This document shows, in pieces, positions 48,539-57,020 of a stretch of 64,000 nucleotides of DNA. Position 1 is the stretch's first letter. The number at the start of each line of letters is the position of its first letter. Below the pieces are notes generated by a model. It saw nothing but the letters and a program-made list of their open reading frames with translations. It did not search any database and was not told where the DNA came from. The stretch is from assembly GCA_937892705.1 (NCBI GenBank), contig CALBGR010000009.1, forward strand, positions 1 to 64,000, written 5' to 3'. The translations under genes and the position numbers were made by a program. The stretch comes from an uncultured Candidatus Saccharibacteria bacterium (GTDB lineage: Bacteria > Patescibacteriota > Saccharimonadia > Saccharimonadales > UBA4665).

Positions 48539-49141
48539 ATGAGCACCGAAGACAAAGAGCAGCTTCTTGATCAAATTAAGGCAGATATCTTAGAAGAAAA
48601 TATCTGCCCAAATTTGGCCAAGACGGCCACGAACCTTGTAATGGGTGATGGGAATGCTGATGCAGATATTGTGTTTATCGGCGAAGCGCCCGGCAAAAAT
48701 GAGGACTTACAGGGACTGCCATTTGTAGGAGCGGCTGGTAAGTTCTTAAATGAGATGTTGGCTGGTATCGGGCTAAAACGGCAGGATATTTACATTACAA
48801 ATATCGTAAAATACCGCCCGCCCAATAACCGTGATCCATTACCAGAAGAGAAGAAGGCATTTTGGCCGTATCTCGTGAGGCAACTGAAGGTTATCCAGCC
48901 AAAAATAGTCGTGACACTTGGTCGGCACAGTATGGAATATTTTTTACCGAATCAGAAAATTTCTGTGATCCATGGTCAGCCAAAACGGGTGACTTTTGGC
49001 GACGGCAAGCTTGTTATTTTGCCACTGTTTCATCCTGCAGCGGCGCTGTACAACGGAGGCATGCGCCAGACGCTTATTGATGATTTCAATACTATTCCTC
49101 TCATCATAAAGAAGATTGAACAAGAATCTATATCTAACTAA
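48539..49141 (+). CDS. Type 4/5-like uracil-DNA glycosylase lacking its iron-sulphur cysteines
   Basis: 200 residues of the family-4 UDG fold: VFIGEAPGKNEDLQGLPFVG (uracil pocket), NIVKYRPPNNRDP, VVTLGRHSMEYFL and LPLFHPAAALYN. Family members hold a 4Fe-4S cluster through four Cys. Here only one is kept (NICPNLAK), while KCRPP reads KYRPP and the later AxC-type position reads KKAFWPYL. It probably still excises uracil but without a cluster. Six bases after pnp. Confidence 0.87.
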   Translation: MSTEDKEQLLDQIKADILEENICPNLAKTATNLVMGDGNADADIVFIGEAPGKNEDLQGLPFVGAAGKFLNEMLAGIGLKRQDIYITNIVKYRPPNNRDPLPEEKKAFWPYLVRQLKVIQPKIVVTLGRHSMEYFLPNQKISVIHGQPKRVTFGDGKLVILPLFHPAAALYNGGMRQTLIDDFNTIPLIIKKIEQESISN

Positions 49142-49165
49142 TACTAAACCTGAGAAAGGGAACGT

Positions 49166-51244
49166 ATGAGCAAGACTAACCAGAAAAGAAATGAAAAACC
49201 AAAACGAACGACTGCAAATAGACGTGCAAACAGTGTTCGTCAAAAAAAGAATAATGTCACCAACGGTAATACGACAACGACGATTACCAAGGTGTCGCGT
49301 GGTGCAGCAGTACGTGCACAAAAGCGCACTCAAATGGATGCGCAGCGTATTGCAAACCAGTATCAGGCGGCTAACCCTGAGTTGGTTGCCAAAGTGCAAA
49401 AGCGCGCTAATTTCATCGATGAAAGTCCGCGTCTGAAGATTATTGGTCTTGGCGGTATGGACGGAGGCGGTTCAAAAAACTGTATCCTTGTGGAGTATAT
49501 GGATGATGCGGTGATTATCGATGCTGGTAATGATCTTGGAGTAGATTTACCAGGAATCAACTACGGTATTGCGGATATGTCATATGTGCGCACCATTAAA
49601 CACAAACTGCGTGCGTACATTATTACGCATGGTCACCTTGATCATATCGGGGCATTGCCGCATATTGTGCCGGAATTTCCAGCGCCGATTTACGGGTCGA
49701 AATTCACCATCGGTCGTGTAGAGGAAATTTTTGAAAATTTCGGCCTGCCAATGCCTGAAGGATTTGAACTACGTACCGTTGTGATGAATGAAAACACGCA
49801 TGAACGTCTGAAAATCGGGCCATTCTTTGTAGAGTTGGTACGTATTACACACTCAATTCCTGGTAGTACTATGGTGGTGCTTGATACACCGGTCGGTCGT
49901 ATTATTAACACTGGTGATTTTCGTTTAGATCCGAATCCGCTTGATCATGAACGCAGCGATATCGAGCGCTTGAAAGAGCTAGGAAATGAAGGTGTGTTGG
50001 CACTCTTGTCAGAAAGTACCACTACCGAGCGTCCTGGTCGTACACCGAGCGAAAGTACTATTGAGCAGAGCTTCATCGATATCATGGATCGAGCGCCAGG
50101 CCGTATCTTTATTGGTCTATTCTCAACAAACATGAACCGTATACAGATGCTCATCAATGCCGCGGTACATCATAATCGAAAGGTGGCTATTGATGGACGC
50201 AGTATGATTAGTACGCTTGAAATGGCAATTCGTCATGGATTTATGCGAGTACCGAAGGGCACCTTTGTGCCGATTGCGAGCGTACCGAATATGAAAGACA
50301 ATGAAATTGTTGTAGTGTGTACCGGTTCGCAAGGTGAGCCAAGTTCGGCGTTGCAGCGTATGGCCAGCGGTGAGCACAAACACATCAAGCTCAAAGAGCA
50401 GGATACGGTCGTACTCAGTAGTACACCGATTCCAGAAAGCGGCAATGATGCGCTCATTGGTGCGATGGTAGATAACTTGCTTCGCATGAACGTGCATGTG
50501 TATGAGCACCGCAATCATGAGATTGACGGCATTGGTCCGCTGCACGTGTCAGGTCATGCGAGTATGGATGAGTATGCTGAGATTATTGATATCCTAAAGC
50601 CAAAGTTCTTCATTCCGATTTACGGTTCATATCGTGCGAAAAAGCGTCATATTGACATAGCGATCAATCAAGGTATTCCGCGTGCGAATACCGTCAATGC
50701 TGAAAACGGTCAGGTAATTGCCTTAACACCGGATAAAATGGAGATTATCGGTGAAGTGCCGCACGGTACCATTTTGGTTGACCAAACTGGCATGGTAGTT
50801 AATAACATCGTGGTGAAAGATCGTGTGTTACTTGCTGAGGAAGGTCTGGTTGCAGTTGTGCTAACCATCGACAGGAAAACCGGTAACTTACTCACCAGTC
50901 CAGATATTATCAGTCGCGGCTTTATCTATATGCGCGGTAACGAAGAGATTATGAACGGGCTGCGTCAGGAACTAAGGCGGGCAGTTGCACAACGCTTTAA
51001 GCGCGTGGATCTTGACCGATTCAAAGCCGAACTAAAAGATCATGTCACGCATTATCTATTTGAGCGAACACAGCGTAGTCCAATTATTATCCCGGTAGTG
51101 AATGTGATTGGCGGCAAAGGCGAATCTACAAAAACTGCAGCAGGTGGCCGCACGAAATCAAGTGAAGAAATTGCAGCCGAGCAGCAGCGTCGTTTCCAGG
51201 AGCTTCGTGAACGACTACTAACCCAAGATGCCCGCATAGATTAG
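49166..51244 (+). CDS. rnj: Ribonuclease J
   Basis: 692 residues. A basic, disordered N-terminal extension of about 80 residues precedes a metallo-beta-lactamase domain with AYIITHGHLDHIGALPHIV, an IINTGDFRLDP motif and a beta-CASP region (VVCTGSQGEPSSALQRMASG, HVSGHASMDEYAEII). The C-terminal RNase J domain follows. Dual endo/5'-3' exonuclease for mRNA turnover. GAAAGGG lies before the ATG. Stop overlaps the convergent gene by four bases (TTAG). Confidence 0.96.
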   Translation: MSKTNQKRNEKPKRTTANRRANSVRQKKNNVTNGNTTTTITKVSRGAAVRAQKRTQMDAQRIANQYQAANPELVAKVQKRANFIDESPRLKIIGLGGMDGGGSKNCILVEYMDDAVIIDAGNDLGVDLPGINYGIADMSYVRTIKHKLRAYIITHGHLDHIGALPHIVPEFPAPIYGSKFTIGRVEEIFENFGLPMPEGFELRTVVMNENTHERLKIGPFFVELVRITHSIPGSTMVVLDTPVGRIINTGDFRLDPNPLDHERSDIERLKELGNEGVLALLSESTTTERPGRTPSESTIEQSFIDIMDRAPGRIFIGLFSTNMNRIQMLINAAVHHNRKVAIDGRSMISTLEMAIRHGFMRVPKGTFVPIASVPNMKDNEIVVVCTGSQGEPSSALQRMASGEHKHIKLKEQDTVVLSSTPIPESGNDALIGAMVDNLLRMNVHVYEHRNHEIDGIGPLHVSGHASMDEYAEIIDILKPKFFIPIYGSYRAKKRHIDIAINQGIPRANTVNAENGQVIALTPDKMEIIGEVPHGTILVDQTGMVVNNIVVKDRVLLAEEGLVAVVLTIDRKTGNLLTSPDIISRGFIYMRGNEEIMNGLRQELRRAVAQRFKRVDLDRFKAELKDHVTHYLFERTQRSPIIIPVVNVIGGKGESTKTAAGGRTKSSEEIAAEQQRRFQELRERLLTQDARID

Positions 51245-51897
51245 GGGTTTGCAGTAGTTTCAGCTGTATCGGCAGTAGCATTGTCTATAAGTTCGTTGAT
51301 TTTTCTTCGGTATATATACTCACCAGCTACGCCAACTGCGGTACCAAGGGACATGAGAAGCAGTGCGCCGCGACGTACTCGTCTGTCTCTATAGTGAGTA
51401 GCTGCTAGGCTGGCGGTAAGCTGTAGGGCTGTTTTGGTTTTGTTGATTTTGATTGCTTTGAGTGCTTCCGGATCGATCCTGGAATTTTGAACCCTTTGCC
51501 TATCTGCTGCCATACGTGCATCGCGCCACTGAGATACTACAAAGTTACTTGCTGCAACTGCTGCAGACGTATAGTCTTTTTGTCGAATGAAACGAACAAC
51601 CAAGCCTCTCATAATAGCATTGGCAAATCGCTTATCGGCTTGGGGATCTTTTACGGCGCCTTCGGGCCTGGTAGGAACTCCCAGCAGCTTTGCGCCGCGG
51701 CGGGCAAGGGAGCCATCGGCAGCTTCCGTAAAGACTTCAATTGCTTCTGCTGCGGTAACCACTGGATTTTCATCGGTTGCGCCGATCATTACATCAAAAC
51801 AAGGACCGGTGTGGTAGCGAAAATTAGTCAGGGCATCAGCAGCATCCATTAAAAGGGTGCCACGGTGTCTTTGTTCGTTGTTTCTTGTCTGATTCAT
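51241..51897 (-). CDS. Protein with C-terminal hydrophobic segment, unknown function
   Basis: 218 residues, Ala/Arg-rich and mostly helical, with a hydrophobic stretch near 178-196 (GALLLMSLGTAVGVAGEYIY). ATG 51897 has TACATT eight bases upstream; a longer reading runs into the promoter of the divergent gene and is rejected. No family recognised. Confidence 0.65.
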   Translation of the reverse strand: MNQTRNNEQRHRGTLLMDAADALTNFRYHTGPCFDVMIGATDENPVVTAAEAIEVFTEAADGSLARRGAKLLGVPTRPEGAVKDPQADKRFANAIMRGLVVRFIRQKDYTSAAVAASNFVVSQWRDARMAADRQRVQNSRIDPEALKAIKINKTKTALQLTASLAATHYRDRRVRRGALLLMSLGTAVGVAGEYIYRRKINELIDNATADTAETTANP

Positions 51898-51946
51898 TAT
51901 GCGTAAATGTACTGATAAGTTTTCGAGGATGCAAGCATAAGCAATA

Positions 51947-51975
51947 TTGACAAATGTTGATATTTTTGCTATAAT
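51947..51975 (+). promoter_or_regulatory. Promoter of the small gene at 51982
   Basis: TTGACA (51947-51952), 17-base spacer, TATAAT (51970-51975), a perfect consensus. The ATG follows six bases later, so the RNA should be leaderless. Nearly the same sequence as the promoter at 52214. Confidence 0.88.
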
Positions 51976-51981
51976 ATAAAA

Positions 51982-52203
51982 ATGGTTAGACAATACGAAG
52001 CGCGATCAGATGCATTACCTTCAAGGCAAGTAAGCGAACTTGCCGTGGCTGCAGCATTTCATCCAGGGTTGTCGAGATATCTCGAAACTGCTGCGCTTGC
52101 TGCTTGCGCGGCAGCTGAACACCCCGAAGATGAAACAGCACAACATGTCTTTGAGCGTGCTCAGGATTTGGTGAGGGAATATCTCAATAACCCTCACGAG
52201 TGA
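51982..52203 (+). CDS. Small Ala-rich helical protein, unknown function
   Basis: 73 residues, with helices such as LAVAAAFHPGLSRYLETAAL and ETAQHVFERAQDLVREYL. No signal peptide or membrane helix. It is driven by a perfect-consensus promoter with a start codon six bases past the -10 box. It should be well expressed; function unknown. Confidence 0.7.
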   Translation: MVRQYEARSDALPSRQVSELAVAAAFHPGLSRYLETAALAACAAAEHPEDETAQHVFERAQDLVREYLNNPHE

Positions 52204-52213
52204 GTATAAGACA

Positions 52214-52242
52214 TTGACAAAAGTTGTAATTTTTGCTATAAT
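52214..52242 (+). promoter_or_regulatory. Consensus promoter upstream of ftsK
   Basis: TTGACA (52214-52219), 17-base spacer, TATAAT (52237-52242). It shares most bases with the 51947 promoter (TTGACAAA.GTTG...TTTTTGCTATAAT). The transcript would have a leader of about 45 bases before ftsK. Confidence 0.85.
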
Positions 52243-52292
52243 TTAATTATAGGCTAAATTTTTAACGCGTTGTTTGATAAAATAAAGCGGTA

Positions 52293-54482
52293 ATGGCAAA
52301 AAAGAAAAAACAAACACGAAAGAAAAAAGTTGAAGCGGTAGCACCAAGTGAACACTCGGCTTTCTGGGCATACTCGGGAGCTATTTTATTGTTTATCGCG
52401 GCGCTGTTTTTGCTGCTTGGCGGTTTTGGTACGGGCGGTAAATTACCAATTGGCATGTTCAAAGGGGTGTATGTAGCGCTGGGATGGGCAGCGTATATAG
52501 CACCAGTAGCACTTATATATTGGGGTGTGTATAAATTCACCAGTGAAGACCGGCGTATTCCATTGCCGAAATTGGCTGTCATGATAGCGGTGTTGGTATC
52601 AAGCGCCAGTTTTTTCTTTACAATGTTTGCGACACAAGCTGCGGACGGCAGCTGGGAAGGCGGTCACGGCGGTTGGATTGGTAGCATTGTTGGCGCGGCG
52701 GTTCTGCAGGCACTTGATAAAATACCGGCAGCTATCATCTTCTTTGTTTCAACGGTGTTAGCGATATTTTATGCCTTTAGTATTTCACCGAAGGTTATCT
52801 TAAAGTTGGCAGAGCCGTTTAAGCGTCGTGAGCGTGATACCGATATCAACGAGCTGAAGGCGAAGGCGGCAGAAAGTGGTTTCAAACTCAATGAAGGCGT
52901 ACCGGTGGAGCGTCATGAAGATGATAAAAAAGCATCACCACGGCTGAGTTCGCTGCGAAATACCGCAACCAAGCTGACCGCGAAAGAAAATCATGAGGCG
53001 CTCACCACGGTCAGTGATCCTGACTGGCAATTGCCACCGATTAGTTTACTTAACCAAAAACAGGACAAGGCTGATGCCGGTGATGTGAATGCGAATGCGC
53101 AGATTATCCATGATACGTTTGCGAACTTTAATATTGATGTGGAAATGGAAGGGGCAAATGTCGGCCCACGTGTCACACAATATACATTGAAGCCGCCAAC
53201 AGGGGTGAAGTTGACGCGAATTACGGCATTGGAGAATAACCTTGCGCTTGATTTGGCCGCACACTCTATTCGTATCGAGGCGCCGATTCCTGGTAAGCGT
53301 GCTGTTGGTATTGAAGTGCCGAATGTTAAGGCGGCAACAGTGCGTATTAGTTCACTGTTGCAGTCCAGTGAGTTTGCGGCAATTAAAAGTCCGCTAGGAT
53401 TTGTGATCGGTAAGGATATTGCCGGTAAACCAATTGTCGCTGATTTGGCGAAAATGCCGCACCTTTTGGTGGCTGGTCAGACTGGTTCTGGTAAGTCGGT
53501 GATGATCAATACGATCTTAACAAGCTTGCTCTATCGTAATTCACCATCAGACTTGAAGCTGATCCTGGTAGATCCGAAGCAGGTGGAGATGGCGCCATAT
53601 CAGGACATTCCGCATCTCTTAACACCGGTAATTAACGAGCCAGAAAAGTGTATCAGTGCGCTGAAGTGGGCGGTGGCGGAAATGGAACGCCGCCTGCGCA
53701 CTATGGCTGAAGTGGGTAAGCGTAATATCATCGAGTACAACAATCTCAAAAAAGAAGAAGGTATGCCGTACATCGTGGTGGTGATTGATGAGTTGGCTGA
53801 TCTGATGATGATGGCGGCGCGTGATGTTGAGGCGCTGATTGTGCGATTAGCGCAGAAAGCACGTGCAGCAGGTATTCACCTAGTACTTGCAACGCAGCGT
53901 CCGTCAGTTGATGTTATCACCGGTTTGATCAAGGCAAACGTACCAGCACGTATTGCCTTTACGGTGGCAAGCCAGGTTGACTCACGAACGATTATTGACC
54001 AGGTTGGCGCAGAAAAATTGCTTGGCCGTGGTGACATGCTCTTGCTGACCAGTGATATGCCGAAACCAAAACGTGTTCAGGCAGCACTGATTGAAGATGG
54101 CGAAACCGCAAAGGTGACTGACTTTATTCGCCAGCAGCGCGCGCCGCAGTATGATGATGAAGTGGTGAGCCAGCCAGTACAACTCAATGGCAAGGGTGGT
54201 ATTATCGCTGATGGTGGCGGTGGTGATGCGAGTGATGATGATCTGTTTCGTGATGCAGTACGTGTGGTGATTGAAGCGCGTAAAGCCAGCACCAGCTTGT
54301 TACAGCGTAAACTTCGTATCGGCTATGGCCGTGCGGCGCGTCTCATAGAGACTATGGAAGAGCAGGGTATTATCGGGCAGGCTGACGGTAGTCGACCACG
54401 CGATGTATTGGTGAGCAGTATGGAAGATGTTTTTGGCGGTGGTGCAACTGATACTCAGCAGGATACAGAGGCGAATATCTGA
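52293..54482 (+). CDS. ftsK: DNA translocase FtsK/SpoIIIE
   Basis: 729 residues. Four transmembrane helices lie in the first 180. A short linker leads to the motor: PHLLVAGQTGSGKSVMINTI (Walker A), YIVVVIDELADLMMMAARDV (Walker B) and GIHLVLATQRPSVDVITGLI. The C-terminal winged-helix gamma domain (ARKASTSLLQRKLRIGYGRA) recognises polar DNA sequences. It pumps chromosome DNA at the division septum. Preceded by basic KKKKQTRKKKVE and a TAAAAT-type box near the start; the main promoter is at 52214. Confidence 0.96.
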   Translation: MAKKKKQTRKKKVEAVAPSEHSAFWAYSGAILLFIAALFLLLGGFGTGGKLPIGMFKGVYVALGWAAYIAPVALIYWGVYKFTSEDRRIPLPKLAVMIAVLVSSASFFFTMFATQAADGSWEGGHGGWIGSIVGAAVLQALDKIPAAIIFFVSTVLAIFYAFSISPKVILKLAEPFKRRERDTDINELKAKAAESGFKLNEGVPVERHEDDKKASPRLSSLRNTATKLTAKENHEALTTVSDPDWQLPPISLLNQKQDKADAGDVNANAQIIHDTFANFNIDVEMEGANVGPRVTQYTLKPPTGVKLTRITALENNLALDLAAHSIRIEAPIPGKRAVGIEVPNVKAATVRISSLLQSSEFAAIKSPLGFVIGKDIAGKPIVADLAKMPHLLVAGQTGSGKSVMINTILTSLLYRNSPSDLKLILVDPKQVEMAPYQDIPHLLTPVINEPEKCISALKWAVAEMERRLRTMAEVGKRNIIEYNNLKKEEGMPYIVVVIDELADLMMMAARDVEALIVRLAQKARAAGIHLVLATQRPSVDVITGLIKANVPARIAFTVASQVDSRTIIDQVGAEKLLGRGDMLLLTSDMPKPKRVQAALIEDGETAKVTDFIRQQRAPQYDDEVVSQPVQLNGKGGIIADGGGGDASDDDLFRDAVRVVIEARKASTSLLQRKLRIGYGRAARLIETMEEQGIIGQADGSRPRDVLVSSMEDVFGGGATDTQQDTEANI

Positions 54483-54568
54483 CGCAGTAAATTTTACTAT
54501 TGCAGCATAAGCGTAAACGTTTTACTATAGAGTTATAAAACAAAGATCGCCACAAACAGGAGGGATTG

Positions 54569-54721
54569 ATGCGGAAGAGTGTTGCTGTTTTTGAGAGACT
54601 TGCAGCACATTCAGACGCCTCAATTCTTCCGCCAGGTCAGGTTGTTTTTGTCCGTGCGCTGCATGCACATCCGGCTTTTCAAGGCCGGATTTTTTATGTC
54701 ATGGGAGTAGGAAATGGCTGA
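54569..54721 (+). CDS. 50-residue leader ORF spanning a terminator
   Basis: MRKSVAVFERLAAHSDASIL... ends VMGVGNG. ACAGGAGG lies six bases before the ATG, the best ribosome site around. A strong intrinsic terminator falls inside the coding sequence, and the stop overlaps the next gene's start by eight bases. Translation through the hairpin could decide whether transcription continues. It may also encode a functional small protein. Confidence 0.6.
   Translation: MRKSVAVFERLAAHSDASILPPGQVVFVRALHAHPAFQGRIFYVMGVGNG
54669..54696 (+). terminator. Terminator or attenuator inside the leader ORF
   Basis: ATCCGGC (54669-54675) pairs with GCCGGAT (54684-54690), loop TTTTCAAG, then TTTTT. It ends 18 bases before the ATG of the 235-residue gene, so it can serve either as the ftsK terminator or as an attenuator. 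Confidence 0.8.
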
Positions 54722-55421
54722 GGTAGCACGCTTACCCCGCCATCGAGGAGATATTGCAGGCGAGCCTGGATTACCGCCAAGGGATGCGTGGCTGATCGAT
54801 CCTGAAAAAACCAAATTAGCTACTCCAGTAGATAGTCGAGGGCTGGTGATACCCGAAGAACTTATTGAAACGGTAAAAAGTACGATAGCTGCCGACTATG
54901 ATTGGCCGCGGCATTTAAGCATACATCATTTGTATTATGAAGGGTATTTGTACAAGAGCACGATACGTCAGTCGTTTCGGGAGTTGCCGATAAACAAGGC
55001 ACTTTTGCCACGCGTATTTGAAAACTGGTTGCACAAGGTTATGGTTCCGCCTGAAGTGCCGACAGAAGAGGTGATGCTGCAAAGGATGGAATCATGGCAT
55101 GTTGCAAAAAGCTTATTTAAGAGTGTGCGTAAAATGACCGTATGGGAGCGGCGGGCGCGTCGACGGGCGCAGTTACTGAGGGATTGTCCAGATATTTTGC
55201 CGCCTGAGTATGGTCAGGAAGACATCATTGGTCAAGAGTATTTTGACAGCATTATGGAAACTCATTTTAAGGGGATTGAACATGGATTGGATCGTTTACG
55301 GTCTTTGCCAGCTGAAATGCGGCTGATTGATCCAAATGCGAGTGACGAGGATTTGAAAAAGGGATTAGGTAAGCTGGTGGTGCCGCAAGCGCTGCAGCTC
55401 GTTGATCTTGTGGCGGCTTAG
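54714..55421 (+). CDS. Cytoplasmic protein of unknown function behind an attenuator
   Basis: 235 residues without signal or membrane segment. Basic in the middle (KMTVWERRARRRAQLLRD), with DYDWPRHLSIHHLYYEGYLY and IGQEYFDSIMETHFKGIEHG as recognisable blocks but no known family. GGGAGTAGG precedes the ATG, and the start overlaps the leader ORF. Located just upstream of the rpsF operon promoter. Confidence 0.7.
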   Translation: MAEVARLPRHRGDIAGEPGLPPRDAWLIDPEKTKLATPVDSRGLVIPEELIETVKSTIAADYDWPRHLSIHHLYYEGYLYKSTIRQSFRELPINKALLPRVFENWLHKVMVPPEVPTEEVMLQRMESWHVAKSLFKSVRKMTVWERRARRRAQLLRDCPDILPPEYGQEDIIGQEYFDSIMETHFKGIEHGLDRLRSLPAEMRLIDPNASDEDLKKGLGKLVVPQALQLVDLVAA

Positions 55422-55500
55422 TTGACTAACAGAGGTAATTTTGGTAGAATAAGCAAGTTATTAACTCAGCTTGCAGCGGATATGCGTGCAGGCTTTAACC
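55422..55500 (+). promoter_or_regulatory. rpsF operon promoter and possible S6:S18 leader hairpin
   Basis: TTGACT (55422-55427), 17-base spacer, TAGAAT (55445-55450). The 5' UTR then folds AGCTTGCA (55468-55475) with TGCAGGCT (55487-55494) around GCGGATATGCG. Leaders binding the S6:S18 complex are found before this operon in many bacteria; the GGAT in the loop is compatible, but the match to the known motif is only suggestive. Confidence 0.6.
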
Positions 55501-55512
55501 AAAGGAGGAAGC

Positions 55513-55893
55513 GTGAACCAATACGAAATCGCTATTTTGTATGACCCAGATCTAGAAATTGATCTGGAAAAAGCTACCGCACGGGTAGAAAAAATTTTTA
55601 CCGACAATGGCGGTAAAATCATAAATATTGATAACTGGGGTAAGCGCAAGCTGGCATACCCAATCAAGAAAAACGAATCTGCGGTGTATGTGTTCTATAC
55701 CATAGAGGCTCCTGCACAAAGCGTACGCAAGATTGAAAGTACGCTTAACATCACCGACGAGGTAATTCGTTTCTTGATTACTCGCCCAGATCTTAAGGCG
55801 ATTGCTAAGGCTGAGGCTCAAAAAGCAAAGCAGGCAGCACGTCGTGATGCTGATAGCGATGAAGAGGCCGAAGACAAAGAAGACGAAAAGTAA
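55513..55893 (+). CDS. rpsF: Ribosomal protein S6
   Basis: 126 residues: NQYEIAILYDPDLEID, GGKIINIDNWGKRKLAYPIK and YVFYTIEAPAQSVRKIE are S6 signatures, followed by an acidic/basic tail (DADSDEEAEDKEDEK). GTG 55513 is the start because AAAGGAGG lies four bases upstream; an earlier ATG would add 14 unlike residues. First gene of rpsF-ssb-rpsR. Confidence 0.96.
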   Translation: MNQYEIAILYDPDLEIDLEKATARVEKIFTDNGGKIINIDNWGKRKLAYPIKKNESAVYVFYTIEAPAQSVRKIESTLNITDEVIRFLITRPDLKAIAKAEAQKAKQAARRDADSDEEAEDKEDEK

Positions 55894-55967
55894 TATACTA
55901 AAAACATTAATAAATTAGGCAGCCTGGGTGTGACCGATACCAAGTAAGCCCGGCTAAGGAGGGGTGC

Positions 55968-56423
55968 ATGGCACGGAGTGTCAACCAAGTTATTTTAATG
56001 GGGAATCTAACACGTGATCCGGAGCTTCGGAACACACCAAGCGGCCAGAGTGTGTGTAGTTTCAGCCTTGCGCTGAACCGTGCATACAAAGACCAAACTG
56101 GCGAGTGGAAAGAAGCAACTGATTATGTGGATATTGTGGCATGGGGGCCACTAGGTGAACGTGTCGCGCAGTACCTGAGTAAGGGCCGCCGTTGTCTAGT
56201 GCAGGGGCGTTTGCAAAGTCGCAGCTGGGAGCAAGATGGTCAAAAGCGCAGCAAAGTAGAAGTGCTTGCCAATGATGTGACCTTTCTTGATAGCCGAGGT
56301 GGCAGTGACAACAACGGTAACACTGACGCTGCTGAAGCGACGACTCCTTCATCACAGAAAGATGACGTTGTTATCGAGGACATTACCGATGAACCAATTA
56401 ATCTCGATGACATTCCTTTCTAG
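55968..56423 (+). CDS. ssb: Single-stranded DNA-binding protein
   Basis: 151 residues. OB fold: VNQVILMGNLTRDPELRNTP, SGQSVCSFSLALNRAYKD, WGPLGERVAQYLSKGRRCLV and QGRLQSRSWEQDGQKRSKVE. A disordered tail ends in DDIPF, the partner-docking tip. Strong AAGGAGG ribosome site. Between rpsF and rpsR, the usual order. Confidence 0.97.
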   Translation: MARSVNQVILMGNLTRDPELRNTPSGQSVCSFSLALNRAYKDQTGEWKEATDYVDIVAWGPLGERVAQYLSKGRRCLVQGRLQSRSWEQDGQKRSKVEVLANDVTFLDSRGGSDNNGNTDAAEATTPSSQKDDVVIEDITDEPINLDDIPF

Positions 56424-56513
56424 CAAATTGTTGACCGTATATAACTAAGCGAAAGTCTGTGTCAAAGTTTGTTAGAAACCCCCTAACTATAAATAGGAGA
56501 AAGGAAATAGGTT

Positions 56514-56717
56514 ATGGCAAAGATTTTTAAACACAAGACAGACGTAGCATATTTTGATTACAAAGATGTAAAAACGCTGCAGCGATTCGTAAATGCGTAT
56601 GGTCAGATAGAATCACGCAAGAAAACTGGCTTGACTGAAAGTCAGCAGCGTCGTCTTGCACGTGCGATTAAGCGTGCGCGTCATATCGCACTGTTGCCAT
56701 TTGTAGCAAATAATTAG
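56514..56717 (+). CDS. rpsR: Ribosomal protein S18
   Basis: 67 residues: [50 protein letters not shown]. No zinc Cys in the N-terminal part. AGGAGAAAGG upstream of the ATG. Last gene of the rpsF operon. Confidence 0.95.
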   Translation: MAKIFKHKTDVAYFDYKDVKTLQRFVNAYGQIESRKKTGLTESQQRRLARAIKRARHIALLPFVANN

Positions 56718-56754
56718 TTCGCTCTATACCCCTTAAGGGGCGTATACTTAGAGT

Positions 56755-57006
56755 ATGAATAAAAAAGCGGTCATCGATAAGATTTTAAAGGCTTACGACG
56801 CACGAAGCTCGAACATTATTGATGCAAGTAGTGGCGCTGCCTGGATGTTTCAGGCGCGACCTTTTCAGCAGGAGCTGAACAGTGCGATTACAGCCTGGTT
56901 AGAGGACCGTGACCCAAAACCGTTGCAAGGTGTTGTGATGGCTATGCAGACAATGGGTGTGTTTACGTCAAAAGAAGCAACAGTACTATTACAAAGTATC
57001 AAGTAA
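56755..57006 (+). CDS. Small protein of unknown function upstream of efp
   Basis: 83 residues, mixed helical, with DASSGAAWMFQARPFQQELN and GVFTSKEATVLLQSI; no family recognised. TATACT ends six bases before the ATG, so leaderless. efp starts 14 bases later, so they are probably one transcript. Confidence 0.7.
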   Translation: MNKKAVIDKILKAYDARSSNIIDASSGAAWMFQARPFQQELNSAITAWLEDRDPKPLQGVVMAMQTMGVFTSKEATVLLQSIK

Positions 57007-57020
57007 CCAGGAGAAATACC

